64,000 bases of DNA from Bacteroidales bacterium. Its GTDB lineage: Bacteria; Bacteroidota; Bacteroidia; Bacteroidales; P3. The stretch covers positions 1 to 64,000 of the forward strand of contig JAFZDP010000001.1 in the NCBI GenBank assembly GCA_017561155.1. Reading direction: 5' to 3'. Below the pieces are notes generated by a model. The model was given only the letters and a program-made list of their open reading frames with translations. It searched no databases and was not told the DNA's origin. Below, in pieces: positions 56,478-64,000 of this stretch. Each line of letters opens with the position of its first letter. Within the stretch, counting starts at the first letter, position 1. The translations under genes and the position numbers were made by a program.

Positions 56478-56529
56478 TATTTCTGATTATTAATGATTTC
56501 TAAAATAGATTAATTTATTTATCTACTTG

Positions 56530-56537
56530 CAAATGTA
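56530..56537 (-). promoter_or_regulatory. -7 element of the M28 peptidase gene
   Basis: The minus strand reads TACATTTG about 55 bases before the ATG at 56477. The -33 box is imperfect. Confidence 0.4.
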
Positions 56538-56705
56538 CGACAAAAATGCGAGAACAATATAATAAATATGTTGTTTTTTCATTTTGAGAAGAAAAAATAT
56601 TTTTTATTGTTATAAAATACCAATGTTATAGGAGATTACATTATGTTGTAGGAGCGCTGTTGAAAATAATTTTGTATTTTGCTGCAGTATGTTGAAAAAA
56701 TGGTG

Positions 56706-56713
56706 TACTTTTG
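56706..56713 (+). promoter_or_regulatory. -7 element of the radical SAM gene
   Basis: TACTTTTG followed by CAAAA lies 20 bases before the ATG at 56733. The nearest TTTG (56678-56681) is 24 bases away, slightly too far. Confidence 0.5.
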
Positions 56714-56732
56714 CAAAAAAATAAAATAGATT

Positions 56733-57506
56733 ATGTTGTTTGAAAATACAATAATAGGACCAATTCGTAGTCGTAGATTGGGCAATTCTTTAGGCATAAA
56801 TTTGTTGCCATTAAAACGTAAATTTTGTACTTACGACTGTATTTATTGTGAGTGTGGTTGGAACAAAGATACCATAGAAAACAAGGTAGAGTTGCCAACA
56901 TACGACGATGTTAAGCAGCAATTGGAAAAACGCATCAATGAATTGAAAGCAGAAGGTGTGGTAGTCGATTCGTTTACTTTTGCAGGCAATGGCGAGCCAA
57001 CATTACACCCCGACTTTGTAAGAGTAGTGGATTTGGTGGTAGAAATGCGCGATAAACATTACCCAAATGCAGTGATAACATTGCTGACAAATGCTACACA
57101 ATTGTGTAAACCGGAAATATATGATGCATTGCAAAAATTAGATAATCCTGTACTTAAACTAGATGCAGGAATGGAAGTAATGAGAAATAGTATAAACAAA
57201 CCAACATCGGAAAAATATTCTTTCGAGGAATTGGTAGAAAATCTTATACGTTTTGGTAGTAAGGGTATAATTCAAACACTGCTATTGCGTGGTACAAATG
57301 AAGGAAAAGTTATATCAAATGTAAGCGAAGAAGACTTTACAGAGTACTTGAATTTATTGAAAAAAATACGCCCAAAATACGTAATGTTGTACGCAATTGA
57401 TAGGGCAACACCTGAAAAAGACCTTGAAAAATTGACTGTAGATGAATTAGAATTTTATGCAGAAAAGATTAGAAATGAAGGTGTTGATGTAAAAGTGTAT
57501 GGATAA
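56733..57506 (+). CDS. Radical SAM protein
   Basis: The [4Fe-4S]/SAM motif C32-x3-C36-x2-C39 (FCTYDCIYCECGW) lies near the N-terminus, followed by FTFAGNGEPTLHPDF, the GGE-like region, and LKLDAGMEV. The 257-residue length and overall pattern match small radical SAM proteins of unknown substrate, distantly like the Fe-S oxidoreductases related to tRNA wybutosine synthesis. It is a single gene. The tRNA-Cys promoter begins just after its stop. Confidence 0.88.
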   Translation: MLFENTIIGPIRSRRLGNSLGINLLPLKRKFCTYDCIYCECGWNKDTIENKVELPTYDDVKQQLEKRINELKAEGVVVDSFTFAGNGEPTLHPDFVRVVDLVVEMRDKHYPNAVITLLTNATQLCKPEIYDALQKLDNPVLKLDAGMEVMRNSINKPTSEKYSFEELVENLIRFGSKGIIQTLLLRGTNEGKVISNVSEEDFTEYLNLLKKIRPKYVMLYAIDRATPEKDLEKLTVDELEFYAEKIRNEGVDVKVYG

Positions 57507-57518
57507 AGTGAAAAAAAA

Positions 57519-57550
57519 TTTGGTCAATTCGTAAAAATGTTGTAACTTTG
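57519..57550 (+). promoter_or_regulatory. Promoter of tRNA-Cys
   Basis: TTTG at 57519-57522 and TAACTTTG at 57543-57550 have a 20-base spacer, 25 bases before the tRNA. Confidence 0.8.
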
Positions 57551-57575
57551 CAAACGCAAACGAACAAGAAAAGAA

Positions 57576-57646
57576 GGTCTCTTGACCGAGTGGCTAGGTG
57601 CCGGTCTGCAAAACCGTTTACTCCAGTTCGAATCTGGAAGAGACCT
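57576..57646 (+). tRNA. tRNA-Cys (anticodon GCA)
   Basis: The acceptor stem GGTCTCT pairs with AGAGACC. The anticodon loop CTGCAAA holds GCA (57608-57610), and the T arm is TCCAG-TTCGAAT-CTGGA. Discriminator base 73 is U, the identity base for tRNA-Cys. CCA is not encoded. The anticodon stem has one C-U mismatch at its outer pair. It has its own promoter and terminator. Confidence 0.95.
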
Positions 57647-57650
57647 CTGA

Positions 57651-57685
57651 AAAAGCTGAAGGAATTAAGTACTTCGGCTTTTTTT
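57651..57685 (+). terminator. Terminator of tRNA-Cys
   Basis: AAAAGCTGAAG / CTTCGGCTTTT stem with a ten-base loop and a T run, four bases after the tRNA. Confidence 0.85.
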
Positions 57686-57689
57686 GTAT

Positions 57690-58094
57690 ACATAGAGTGA
57701 AGAAAATTGTATAATACATTATTTCGATATAGGTATTTAAAGATGGTAAATATTAGCTTCAACAGAATGGAGGGTATAGTTGTTTTTTATTCAGACTGAT
57801 GGCTAGGGCGTATTTGTAGGATAAATAGAAATCATTGAGAGAAAACGTAAAGTAAACAAAAGTTCTTTTATGCTTAAACTGATATGTTGTCTTAGTTTGA
57901 GTTGTAAATAATTTTGTTGTAGAATAATTTCTAAAAAAAGTATCACGATATATTGTCTTACGCTGTAGTTGAAAGAGGATATAAATGTATGTATTGGGAT
58001 GGTGAAACGTAGTGAAGAATATATTGAATAGTTGTTTTATAATCGACAATCTATAAATTCGAAAATTTATTTATGATAATTCGTAAAATATTTG
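57690..58094. other. AT-rich gene-free region before rsfS
   Basis: About 400 bases without a convincing gene. A 96-residue minus-strand frame crosses it but is low-complexity and has no promoter. No RNA structure was recognised. Confidence 0.4.
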
Positions 58095-58102
58095 TAACTT
58101 TG
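58095..58102 (+). promoter_or_regulatory. -7 element of the rsfS operon
   Basis: TAACTTTG followed by CAAG lies 23 bases before the ATG at 58126. The -33 box is weak. Confidence 0.55.
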
Positions 58103-58125
58103 CAAGTTAATTATATAGAAAGATA

Positions 58126-58500
58126 ATGAGTGCTAAAAAGAAAAATTTTACTGAAAGCGAAATGCTTACGAAACTTATTGTGCAAGGAATGAGCGACAAA
58201 AAAGCTTCTAATATTGTAGTTCTTGACCTAAGAGCTGTGTATGGAGCTCCTGCGTCGTACTTTGTGTTATGTACCGGTAACTCGCCATTACACACACAGG
58301 CTATATCTGATAATATACATGAAGCTGTAAAAAACATAACTAAAGAACATCCATACAAACTAGAAGGTTACACAAATGGCGAATGGGTATTGATGGATTA
58401 CTTTGATGTTGTAGCACATGTTTTTGTAGAAAAAGCTCGTGAATTTTACAAATTAGAACAGTTGTGGGCAGACGGAATTAGACAAGAAATAGAAGAATAA
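58126..58500 (+). CDS. rsfS: Ribosome silencing factor RsfS
   Basis: RsfS binds ribosomal protein L14 and blocks subunit joining when nutrients are short. The 124-residue product shows the family core: KASNIVVLDLRAVYGAPASYFVLCTGNSPLHTQAI-type sequence and the GEWVLMDYFDVVAHVF strand. It heads a conserved Bacteroidota cluster with ftsH, LUD protein and cdsA; ftsH starts 36 bases after it. Confidence 0.95.
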   Translation: MSAKKKNFTESEMLTKLIVQGMSDKKASNIVVLDLRAVYGAPASYFVLCTGNSPLHTQAISDNIHEAVKNITKEHPYKLEGYTNGEWVLMDYFDVVAHVFVEKAREFYKLEQLWADGIRQEIEE

Positions 58501-58536
58501 ATGTGTAAGAAACTAAATAAAACCAAATAAATACAG

Positions 58537-60651
58537 ATGGAAAACAATATGAATAATAAGAATCAGAGAAACATTCAACCACCTAGAAAAGGTAAGAAAC
58601 CAAAATCGAGTACTATAATGTATGTTATTTATAGTGCTATAATATTAGCGTTGGGGGCTGTAATGTTTTTGGGCGAAGACAGTGTGCCTTCTCGTGAAAT
58701 ACGTTGGGGAAAATTGGAAGAAATACTACTTAAACACGATTATAGTAAAATAAAAGTAGTAAATAGAGAATTCGCTGAAATATACATTAAAAAAGAAGCA
58801 TTAGAAAATGATACTGCTTACAATAATTTGAAAGCCAAAAATATTTTTGGTAAAGAAGTAGAGGTAAAAGAAGCTTTTTATGTATATAAGTTTGTGACAT
58901 TTGAAAGTTTTGAAAAGGATTTGGAAACTATAGAAAACCAAATAATAGTATCAGATACAACAGGAAAAAACTTGACTTTGGCACAAAAACAGCAAGTAAT
59001 AAATGAATCAAGGATAGATATCGTTCCTGAAACACGTTCGGATGTATTCGTGGAAGTATTTAGATTTTTATGGCCTATATTGTTCATTGTGGGAATATTT
59101 GTAATAATGAACATGATAACTCGTAAACAAATGGGTGGAGGTGCCGGAGGTGGTGGCATCTTCAATATAGGTAAAAATAAAGCCCAAGTGTATGATGCCA
59201 AAAAACAAATGAATGTAACGTTTAAAGATGTGGCAGGATTGGCCGAAGCTAAAGTTGAGATAATGGAAATAGTGGATTTTTTGAAGAATCCCAAACGTTA
59301 TACTACCCTTGGTGGCAAAATCCCAAAAGGAGCTTTGCTTGTAGGACCTCCGGGTACAGGAAAAACTCTTTTGGCCAAGGCTGTAGCAGGTGAAGCAAAA
59401 GTACCATTCTTTTCAATGTCAGGTTCTGATTTTGTTGAGATGTTTGTGGGTGTTGGTGCATCGCGTGTAAGAGATCTTTTCAAAGATGCTAAGGAAAAAG
59501 CTCCTTGTATTGTATTTATTGATGAGATAGATGCAATAGGTCGTGCTCGTGGAAAAAATACTTTTTCTAATGCTAACGACGAACGTGAAAATACCCTTAA
59601 TCAGTTGCTTACCGAGATGGATGGTTTTGGAACAAATGCCGGTGTAATTATTTTGGCGGCTACCAACCGTGCCGATGTTTTGGATAAAGCATTATTGCGT
59701 GCCGGACGTTTTGATAGACAAATATATGTAGAATTGCCAGATATAAAAGAGCGAGAAGAAATTTTTACTGTCCATATGAAGAATTTGAAATTGTCTCAAA
59801 ATGTGGATAAAGTATTTTTAGCTCGCCAAACCCCGGGTTTTTCGGGTGCTGATATCGCTAATGTGTGCAACGAAGCTGCATTAATAGCAGCCAGACATAA
59901 TAAGAAAGAAATAGAAAAACAAGACTTTTTGGATGCTGTAGATCGTATTGTTGGTGGTTTAGAAAAACGTAACAAGGTAATATCTCAGCATGAAAAACGA
60001 GTTATAGCTTATCACGAATCAGGTCATGCTTCGGTAAGTTGGTTGTTGAGGTATGCACACCCATTGGTAAAGGTAACAATTGTACCTCGTGGAAAATCGT
60101 TGGGTGCCGCATGGTATTTACCGGAAGAAAGACAAATAACTACATACGAACAATTGCTTGACGAAATTACATCAACCTTGGCAGGACGTGCTGCCGAAGA
60201 GTTGGTGTTTGGTAAAATCTCAACAGGTGCTTTGAATGATTTGGAACGTGTTACTAAACAAGCATTTGCTATGGTAGCTTACTATGGTTTGAATCCTGTT
60301 ATAGGAAACATAAGTTATTATGATTCCACAGGACAATCTGAAATGGGATTTACCAAACCATTTAGTGAAAAGACAGCTGAAGCTATAGACTTTGAAGTAC
60401 ACAAAATGGTAGAAGATGCATACGAACGTGCTAAACAGATATTGTCGGAAAATAGAGATAAATTGGATAAATTGGCAAGTTTGTTGATAGAACGTGAAGT
60501 TATATTTAGAGAAGATTTAGAAGAAATATACGGAAAGAGACCTTTTGAAACTGAAGAAACTAACGATAATGTAGCTGAAAAAGAAATTGTAGAACAAGCA
60601 GAAGTCGAAACAGAAACTGCTGATAATAACGATGGTAAATCGGTAGAATGA
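58537..60651 (+). CDS. ftsH: ATP-dependent zinc metalloprotease FtsH
   Basis: FtsH is a membrane-anchored AAA+ protease that degrades misfolded membrane proteins and regulators. Two membrane helices (about 27-46 and 176-194) flank a periplasmic domain. The AAA module has Walker A at 270-277 (GPPGTGKT), Walker B ([11 protein letters not shown], about 325-335) and the SRH region ([20 protein letters not shown]). The zinc motif is HESGH at 493-497. The C-terminus is acidic ([11 protein letters not shown]). It overlaps the LUD gene by ATGA. Confidence 0.98.
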   Translation: MENNMNNKNQRNIQPPRKGKKPKSSTIMYVIYSAIILALGAVMFLGEDSVPSREIRWGKLEEILLKHDYSKIKVVNREFAEIYIKKEALENDTAYNNLKAKNIFGKEVEVKEAFYVYKFVTFESFEKDLETIENQIIVSDTTGKNLTLAQKQQVINESRIDIVPETRSDVFVEVFRFLWPILFIVGIFVIMNMITRKQMGGGAGGGGIFNIGKNKAQVYDAKKQMNVTFKDVAGLAEAKVEIMEIVDFLKNPKRYTTLGGKIPKGALLVGPPGTGKTLLAKAVAGEAKVPFFSMSGSDFVEMFVGVGASRVRDLFKDAKEKAPCIVFIDEIDAIGRARGKNTFSNANDERENTLNQLLTEMDGFGTNAGVIILAATNRADVLDKALLRAGRFDRQIYVELPDIKEREEIFTVHMKNLKLSQNVDKVFLARQTPGFSGADIANVCNEAALIAARHNKKEIEKQDFLDAVDRIVGGLEKRNKVISQHEKRVIAYHESGHASVSWLLRYAHPLVKVTIVPRGKSLGAAWYLPEERQITTYEQLLDEITSTLAGRAAEELVFGKISTGALNDLERVTKQAFAMVAYYGLNPVIGNISYYDSTGQSEMGFTKPFSEKTAEAIDFEVHKMVEDAYERAKQILSENRDKLDKLASLLIEREVIFREDLEEIYGKRPFETEETNDNVAEKEIVEQAEVETETADNNDGKSVE

Positions 60652-61238
60652 AAAAAGAAAACGAGCGAAAAGAGAGTATAATAAACAGCTTGCGAAAATC
60701 ATTAGCTTCAAGTGAGAAGATAGTGATGAGCGTAATGCCGGAAATTCCTCGACCAAAACTACAAGAAGATACAGATCCTTCTGTATATTTTGTTGAGAGA
60801 TTTATTGGTAATGGAGGTGCTATTGTTTATTCTACAACTGAAGATGAGATACAAAATAATTTAAAAACGATATTAAATTACTATTCGTTATCTAAAGTGT
60901 GTTGTTTTTCTAAAACTCTCACTCAGTTTTTTAATTCGTTGGGTTTTTCTGAAATATCGTATGTAGATGCTGCTGAATATTGTGATGTGGGAATCATACC
61001 TTGCGAGAGTGTGATATCAGAAGATGCAGTAGCTTTGGTAGTGAACGAACATAAAAACTTTTTTATGCCTAAGGTGATGATTTTATTTGCATTTACTTCT
61101 CAAGTAGTTTTTACATGGAAAGAAGCTACAGTAAGAATGAAAGCAAAATACGATAAGGAGTTGCCTGAGCAATTGATTCTGTTGGATTCGAAAAATATAG
61201 CTTCAGAAAAGGTATTTATGATGTTGAATGAAGATTAA
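60648..61238 (+). CDS. LUD domain protein (LutC/YkgG-like)
   Basis: The 196-residue protein matches the LUD family used in lactate utilisation and in uncharacterised Bacteroidota proteins. ERFIGNGGAIVYSTTEDE, ADVGIIPCESVISEDA-like sequence (CDVGIIPCESVISEDAVAL) and a C-terminal VMILFAFTSQ are visible. No other lut genes are nearby, so lactate use should not be assumed. Its start overlaps the ftsH stop by four bases and the gene lies before cdsA, an arrangement common in this phylum. Confidence 0.82.
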   Translation: MKKENERKESIINSLRKSLASSEKIVMSVMPEIPRPKLQEDTDPSVYFVERFIGNGGAIVYSTTEDEIQNNLKTILNYYSLSKVCCFSKTLTQFFNSLGFSEISYVDAAEYCDVGIIPCESVISEDAVALVVNEHKNFFMPKVMILFAFTSQVVFTWKEATVRMKAKYDKELPEQLILLDSKNIASEKVFMMLNED

Positions 61239-61337
61239 TGGTGTTTAGCAATAATTAGATTGAAATATAAGAAAAAATAATCAAATATCGTAATGGTGTT
61301 TGTTGTCGAAGAAATAGTAAACTAAATAATATATATC

Positions 61338-62174
61338 ATGAAGAAATTTATAACAAGGGCATTGTCAGGGTTGGTATTCGTAATAATTATGGTATGCTCT
61401 ATTCTGATGGGACAATTTGCTCATGGGCTTTTGTTTTTATTTGTTTCTATAATTTGTATGTACGAATTTTATAGAGCCTTGAAAAATAAAGGTTTTAAAG
61501 TCGATGCCGTGAAAGGAGTCACGATAGGAAGTGTAGTTTATTTAGCAATGGCATCGATAGTGATATTTGAAATAAATATAGCTTTATTACTATTAATATT
61601 TCCACTAATACTACTATTATTTATACTACCGTTATGGAATAAAATTGAAAATCCGTTTGAATCTATTTCGTACACTCTTTGTGGCGTAATATATATACCA
61701 ATTCCATTAGCACTTACTTTATTCTTTGCAAAACCAATCTTTATTAATTGTGTAGAATATTGTGCATTTGCAATGTTAGGTGTATTGGTGTTACAGTGGG
61801 TTAGCGATACTTTTGCATACCTTACAGGTATATGTATAGGAAAACATCCTTTGTTTAAACGTCATTCACCTAAAAAGAGTTGGGAAGGTTTTATAGGAGG
61901 TTTTGTATTTTGTGTTTTGGCCAGCTATTTGATAGGTACTTATATTGATACTCCATTTCAAAATATTGATTGGGTTGTAATGGCTGCTATGGTGCCAATA
62001 ATTGGAACATTGGGTGATTTGGTAGAGTCAATGTTCAAAAGAAGTATGGATATTAAAGATACAGGTAATATAATGCCCGGGCATGGAGGATTGCTTGATC
62101 GTTTTGATAGTTTAATTATGACAACTCCTTTTATGTTGGGATATTTATTGTTGAAATACTTAGTTTTATTATAA
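61338..62174 (+). CDS. cdsA: Phosphatidate cytidylyltransferase
   Basis: CdsA makes CDP-diacylglycerol, the precursor of all phospholipids. The 278-residue protein has about seven membrane segments and the full family signature near the C-terminus (SMFKRSMDIKDTGN then PGHGGLLDRFDS). It is followed after 12 bases by psd, giving two steps of phosphatidylethanolamine synthesis side by side. Confidence 0.96.
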   Translation: MKKFITRALSGLVFVIIMVCSILMGQFAHGLLFLFVSIICMYEFYRALKNKGFKVDAVKGVTIGSVVYLAMASIVIFEINIALLLLIFPLILLLFILPLWNKIENPFESISYTLCGVIYIPIPLALTLFFAKPIFINCVEYCAFAMLGVLVLQWVSDTFAYLTGICIGKHPLFKRHSPKKSWEGFIGGFVFCVLASYLIGTYIDTPFQNIDWVVMAAMVPIIGTLGDLVESMFKRSMDIKDTGNIMPGHGGLLDRFDSLIMTTPFMLGYLLLKYLVLL

Positions 62175-62186
62175 AAATATATAGTT

Positions 62187-62846
62187 ATGCATATACATCG
62201 AGAAGGTCGAAAACTGATATTTATTTGTTTTGTTATTGCTATATCACTCATAGCGATTATTTCAATATTTATACCGCACTTGAATATTTTTCACTACATA
62301 TTTTTTGTTGCTTTGTTGGTGATGGTATTACTTGTGACAAGTTTTTTTAGAATTCCTCAAAGGGTATTTTCATTTGATGAAAATGAAATTATAGCACCTG
62401 CCGATGGCAAGATTGTAGTTATTGAAAATGTTTTTGAAAAAGAGTTTTTAAAGACAGAGTGTGTTCAGGTCTCTATATTTATGTCGCCGGCTAATGTACA
62501 TGTTAATCGTTATCCTGTTTCCGGAGTTGTGAAATATGTAAAATATCACAAAGGAAACTATTTTGTTGCTTCTCATCCCAAATCATCTACACTAAATGAA
62601 CATTCCTCGATAGGGTTAGAGATGAGTAATGGTACACAAATATTTTTGCGTCAGATTGCAGGAGCAGTTGCACGTAGAATAGTTTGTTATTCAAAAGAAG
62701 GTGATATCGTAAAGCAGAATCAAGAGCTTGGCTTTATAAAATTTGGATCTAGAGTTGATATTTTTATTCCACTGACAGCCGAAATTGATGTTGATTTGGA
62801 AGATGTTGTAAGAGGTGGAATATCTACTATTGCTGTTTTGAAATAG
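62187..62846 (+). CDS. psd: Phosphatidylserine decarboxylase proenzyme
   Basis: Psd converts phosphatidylserine to phosphatidylethanolamine. Two N-terminal membrane segments (about 10-28, 33-52) precede the catalytic domain with FRIPQR, IIAPADGKIV, FMSPANVHVNRYPVSG and the self-cleavage site FGSR (about 192-195), where the serine becomes the pyruvoyl group. The short form (219 residues) is usual in Bacteroidota. It is in the cdsA operon. Confidence 0.95.
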   Translation: MHIHREGRKLIFICFVIAISLIAIISIFIPHLNIFHYIFFVALLVMVLLVTSFFRIPQRVFSFDENEIIAPADGKIVVIENVFEKEFLKTECVQVSIFMSPANVHVNRYPVSGVVKYVKYHKGNYFVASHPKSSTLNEHSSIGLEMSNGTQIFLRQIAGAVARRIVCYSKEGDIVKQNQELGFIKFGSRVDIFIPLTAEIDVDLEDVVRGGISTIAVLK

Positions 62847-62856
62847 AATTATAAAG

Positions 62857-63561
62857 ATGGATAAGGAAACTTATGATTTGATAGACTCTCAAGTCGTTTA
62901 CGAAGATAATCATATTATAATATTAAACAAACGAGCATCACAAATAGTACAAGGTGATAAAACTGGAGATGAAAGTTTGTGTGATATTCTTAAAGACTAT
63001 CTAAAATGTAAATACAATAAACCAGGGCAGGTTTTTTGTGGATTGGTGCATAGATTAGATAGACCTGTAAGTGGATTGGTTATGTTTGCCAAAACAGATA
63101 AAGCATTATCTAGATTGACAAAACAGATTAAGGATAGGGAAATAAATAAAACCTATTGGGCTATAGTAAAAAATGCTCCAAAGAATACAGAAGGTACTCT
63201 TGTGAATTATTTGAAACGGAATGAAAAGCAAAATAAATCTTACATTGTTTCCGAAGGTACACCTAATGCAAAACAAGCTATATTGGAATATAAATTATTA
63301 GCACAAAGTGGTGGTGGTTATTATTTGATAGAAGTTAAATTACATACAGGACGACATCATCAAATTAGAGCCCAACTTGCAGGAATGGGGTGTCCTATAC
63401 GTGGTGATTTGAAATATGGTTATCCTCGTTCTAATCCTGATGGTTCTATAAGTTTGCATGCAAGATATCTTTCATTTGTTCATCCGGTTAAAAAAGAATT
63501 GGTAGAGGTAGGCGCATTACCCCACGATGGTGATAACTTGTGGAAAGTATTTGAACTTTAA
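62857..63561 (+). CDS. RluA-family pseudouridine synthase
   Basis: This enzyme isomerises uridine to pseudouridine in rRNA or tRNA. The catalytic aspartate lies in HRLDRPVSGLVMF (about residue 70); further motifs are KTYWAIVKN, LLAQSGGGYYLIEVKLHTGRHHQIRAQLA-type sequence and LHARYLSFVHP. The Pro-Val in place of the common Thr/Asp-Thr is seen in related Bacteroidota proteins. No S4 domain is present. The target position cannot be deduced. It is the last gene of the rsfS-ftsH-cdsA-psd run. Confidence 0.92.
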   Translation: MDKETYDLIDSQVVYEDNHIIILNKRASQIVQGDKTGDESLCDILKDYLKCKYNKPGQVFCGLVHRLDRPVSGLVMFAKTDKALSRLTKQIKDREINKTYWAIVKNAPKNTEGTLVNYLKRNEKQNKSYIVSEGTPNAKQAILEYKLLAQSGGGYYLIEVKLHTGRHHQIRAQLAGMGCPIRGDLKYGYPRSNPDGSISLHARYLSFVHPVKKELVEVGALPHDGDNLWKVFEL

Positions 63562-63595
63562 TTGCGAGAATAAAAATTGTATGAAATAATTTTAT

Positions 63596-63624
63596 AAGGT
63601 AGTATTTTCTGAAAATACTACCTT
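63596..63624. terminator. Inverted repeat after the pseudouridine synthase gene
   Basis: A 14-base arm AAGGTAGTATTTTC pairs with its complement around a single T. No long T run follows on the plus strand, so terminator function is probable but not certain. Confidence 0.5.
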
Positions 63625-63670
63625 TGGTATAAAAAAAACGAGAATTCATTCTGAAAAACTATTGAAAGTA

Positions 63671-63702
63671 TTTGCAAAACTAATAAATTATATGTACTTT
63701 TG
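63671..63702 (+). promoter_or_regulatory. Promoter of the truncated last gene
   Basis: TTTG at 63671-63674 and TACTTTTG at 63695-63702 have a 20-base spacer, 65 bases before the ATG at 63768. Confidence 0.75.
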
Positions 63703-63767
63703 CAAGTTGCAATGTAATTGTGCATTGTTTTAAATTGTTGATTAATAAATTCTAAAATAATAAAGAA

Positions 63768-64000
63768 ATGAGAAAAACCATATTATTATTGCTTTTTACC
63801 ATTTGTTTTGGTACTATGATGGCTCAAATTCGTATACCTGAAGCCAACTTTGCATTTGAATTACCTAAGGGTTGGAAATATTTATCTACAACTAAAGTAG
63901 ATGCAAAAACTAAAGTTTATTTGTATTCGACCAACGAAATAATTTTGAATGGAGATACTGTATTACCTCATCTTAGAGTATATGTAAAACAGAATTATAG
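63768..64000 (+). CDS. Secreted protein, cut off by the window edge (first 77 residues)
   Basis: The frame begins MRKTILLLLFTICFGTMMAQ, a clear signal peptide, and stays open to the last base of the window. The visible mature part (IRIPEANFAFELPKGWKYLS) suggests a periplasmic or lipoprotein-like product, but too little is present to assign a family. A consensus promoter supports it. Confidence 0.75.
   Translation, partial: MRKTILLLLFTICFGTMMAQIRIPEANFAFELPKGWKYLSTTKVDAKTKVYLYSTNEIILNGDTVLPHLRVYVKQNY

Noticed and set aside
57759..58049. 96-residue minus-strand ORF upstream of rsfS
   Set aside because: Low-complexity Phe/Tyr/Lys-rich sequence in an AT-rich spacer without promoter; probably chance.
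60648..61238. Calling the LUD protein a lactate utilisation enzyme (LutC)
   Set aside because: No lutA or lutB partner genes are present and the gene sits in an ftsH-cdsA cluster; only the domain can be named.

Overview
The window looks like a chromosome segment from an anaerobic, protein-degrading member of the Bacteroidota, most likely Bacteroidales. Five things point there. Many genes follow the Bacteroidota promoter pattern (TTTG, then 19-21 bases, then TAnnTTTG). Several secreted proteins end in type IX secretion (T9SS) sorting domains. UPF0365/flotillin sits with NfeD, and rsfS-ftsH-LUD-cdsA-psd occur together. An anaerobe-type hybrid cluster protein, a pyrophosphate-linked PEP/pyruvate enzyme and methylmalonyl-CoA mutase are present. 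The DNA is AT-rich with few Shine-Dalgarno-like sites. The species cannot be named from sequence reading alone.

Layout. 0-1 kb: one doubtful small membrane ORF, then an unusual GC-richer intergenic region full of short repeated words. 1-2.6 kb (-): an ECF sigma factor translationally coupled to a membrane protein that resembles an anti-sigma factor but ends in a T9SS type B sorting domain. 2.7-8.1 kb (-): a tandem pair of secreted M6 metalloproteases in one operon. 8.2-15.7 kb: ligA (-), a YeiH-type permease (+), a MITE-like inverted-repeat element, a lipoprotein M49 dipeptidyl peptidase (-) and hcp (+). 16-19 kb: a long leader with two tandem promoters in front of a codon-optimised T9SS surface protein. 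19.2-24.7 kb: clpS, nfeD-floA, an acyltransferase and methylmalonyl-CoA mutase.

25.4-37.1 kb is a defence island built on a type I restriction-modification system: hsdM, a DUF1016/YhcG-type nuclease, hsdS, a NACHT-type STAND NTPase, an overlooked 50-residue ORF that overlaps the next start by ATGA, a Fic protein, a zinc-ribbon RhuM protein, and hsdR. This is the most interesting part of the window. The NACHT-sORF-Fic block lies inside the R-M genes and differs from hsdM and hsdR in codon use.

37.2-49.3 kb is housekeeping: ansA, a heptose kinase, menG/ubiE, ppdK, an M3 peptidase, ribF, an LRR protein and alaS (-). 49.5-52.3 kb (-) holds a secreted unknown and a BspA-like LRR protein with an 84-bp in-frame repeat, separated by a 760-bp palindrome-rich region. 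52.6-57.5 kb: panC, pyrF, a membrane unknown, an M28 peptidase (-) and a radical SAM protein. 57.6 kb: tRNA-Cys. 58.1-63.6 kb: rsfS, ftsH, a LUD protein, cdsA, psd and an RluA-family pseudouridine synthase. A truncated secreted protein runs off the right edge.

Two themes cut across the window. One is protein export and peptide use: T9SS cargo, M6, M49, M3 and M28 peptidases, and asparaginase. The other is a set of intergenic islands built from short perfect palindromes; two islands 35 kb apart share the same words (CATCGCGATG, GACGGTATACCGTC, CCCGGG). Functions below come from motif recognition by eye; no database search was run.
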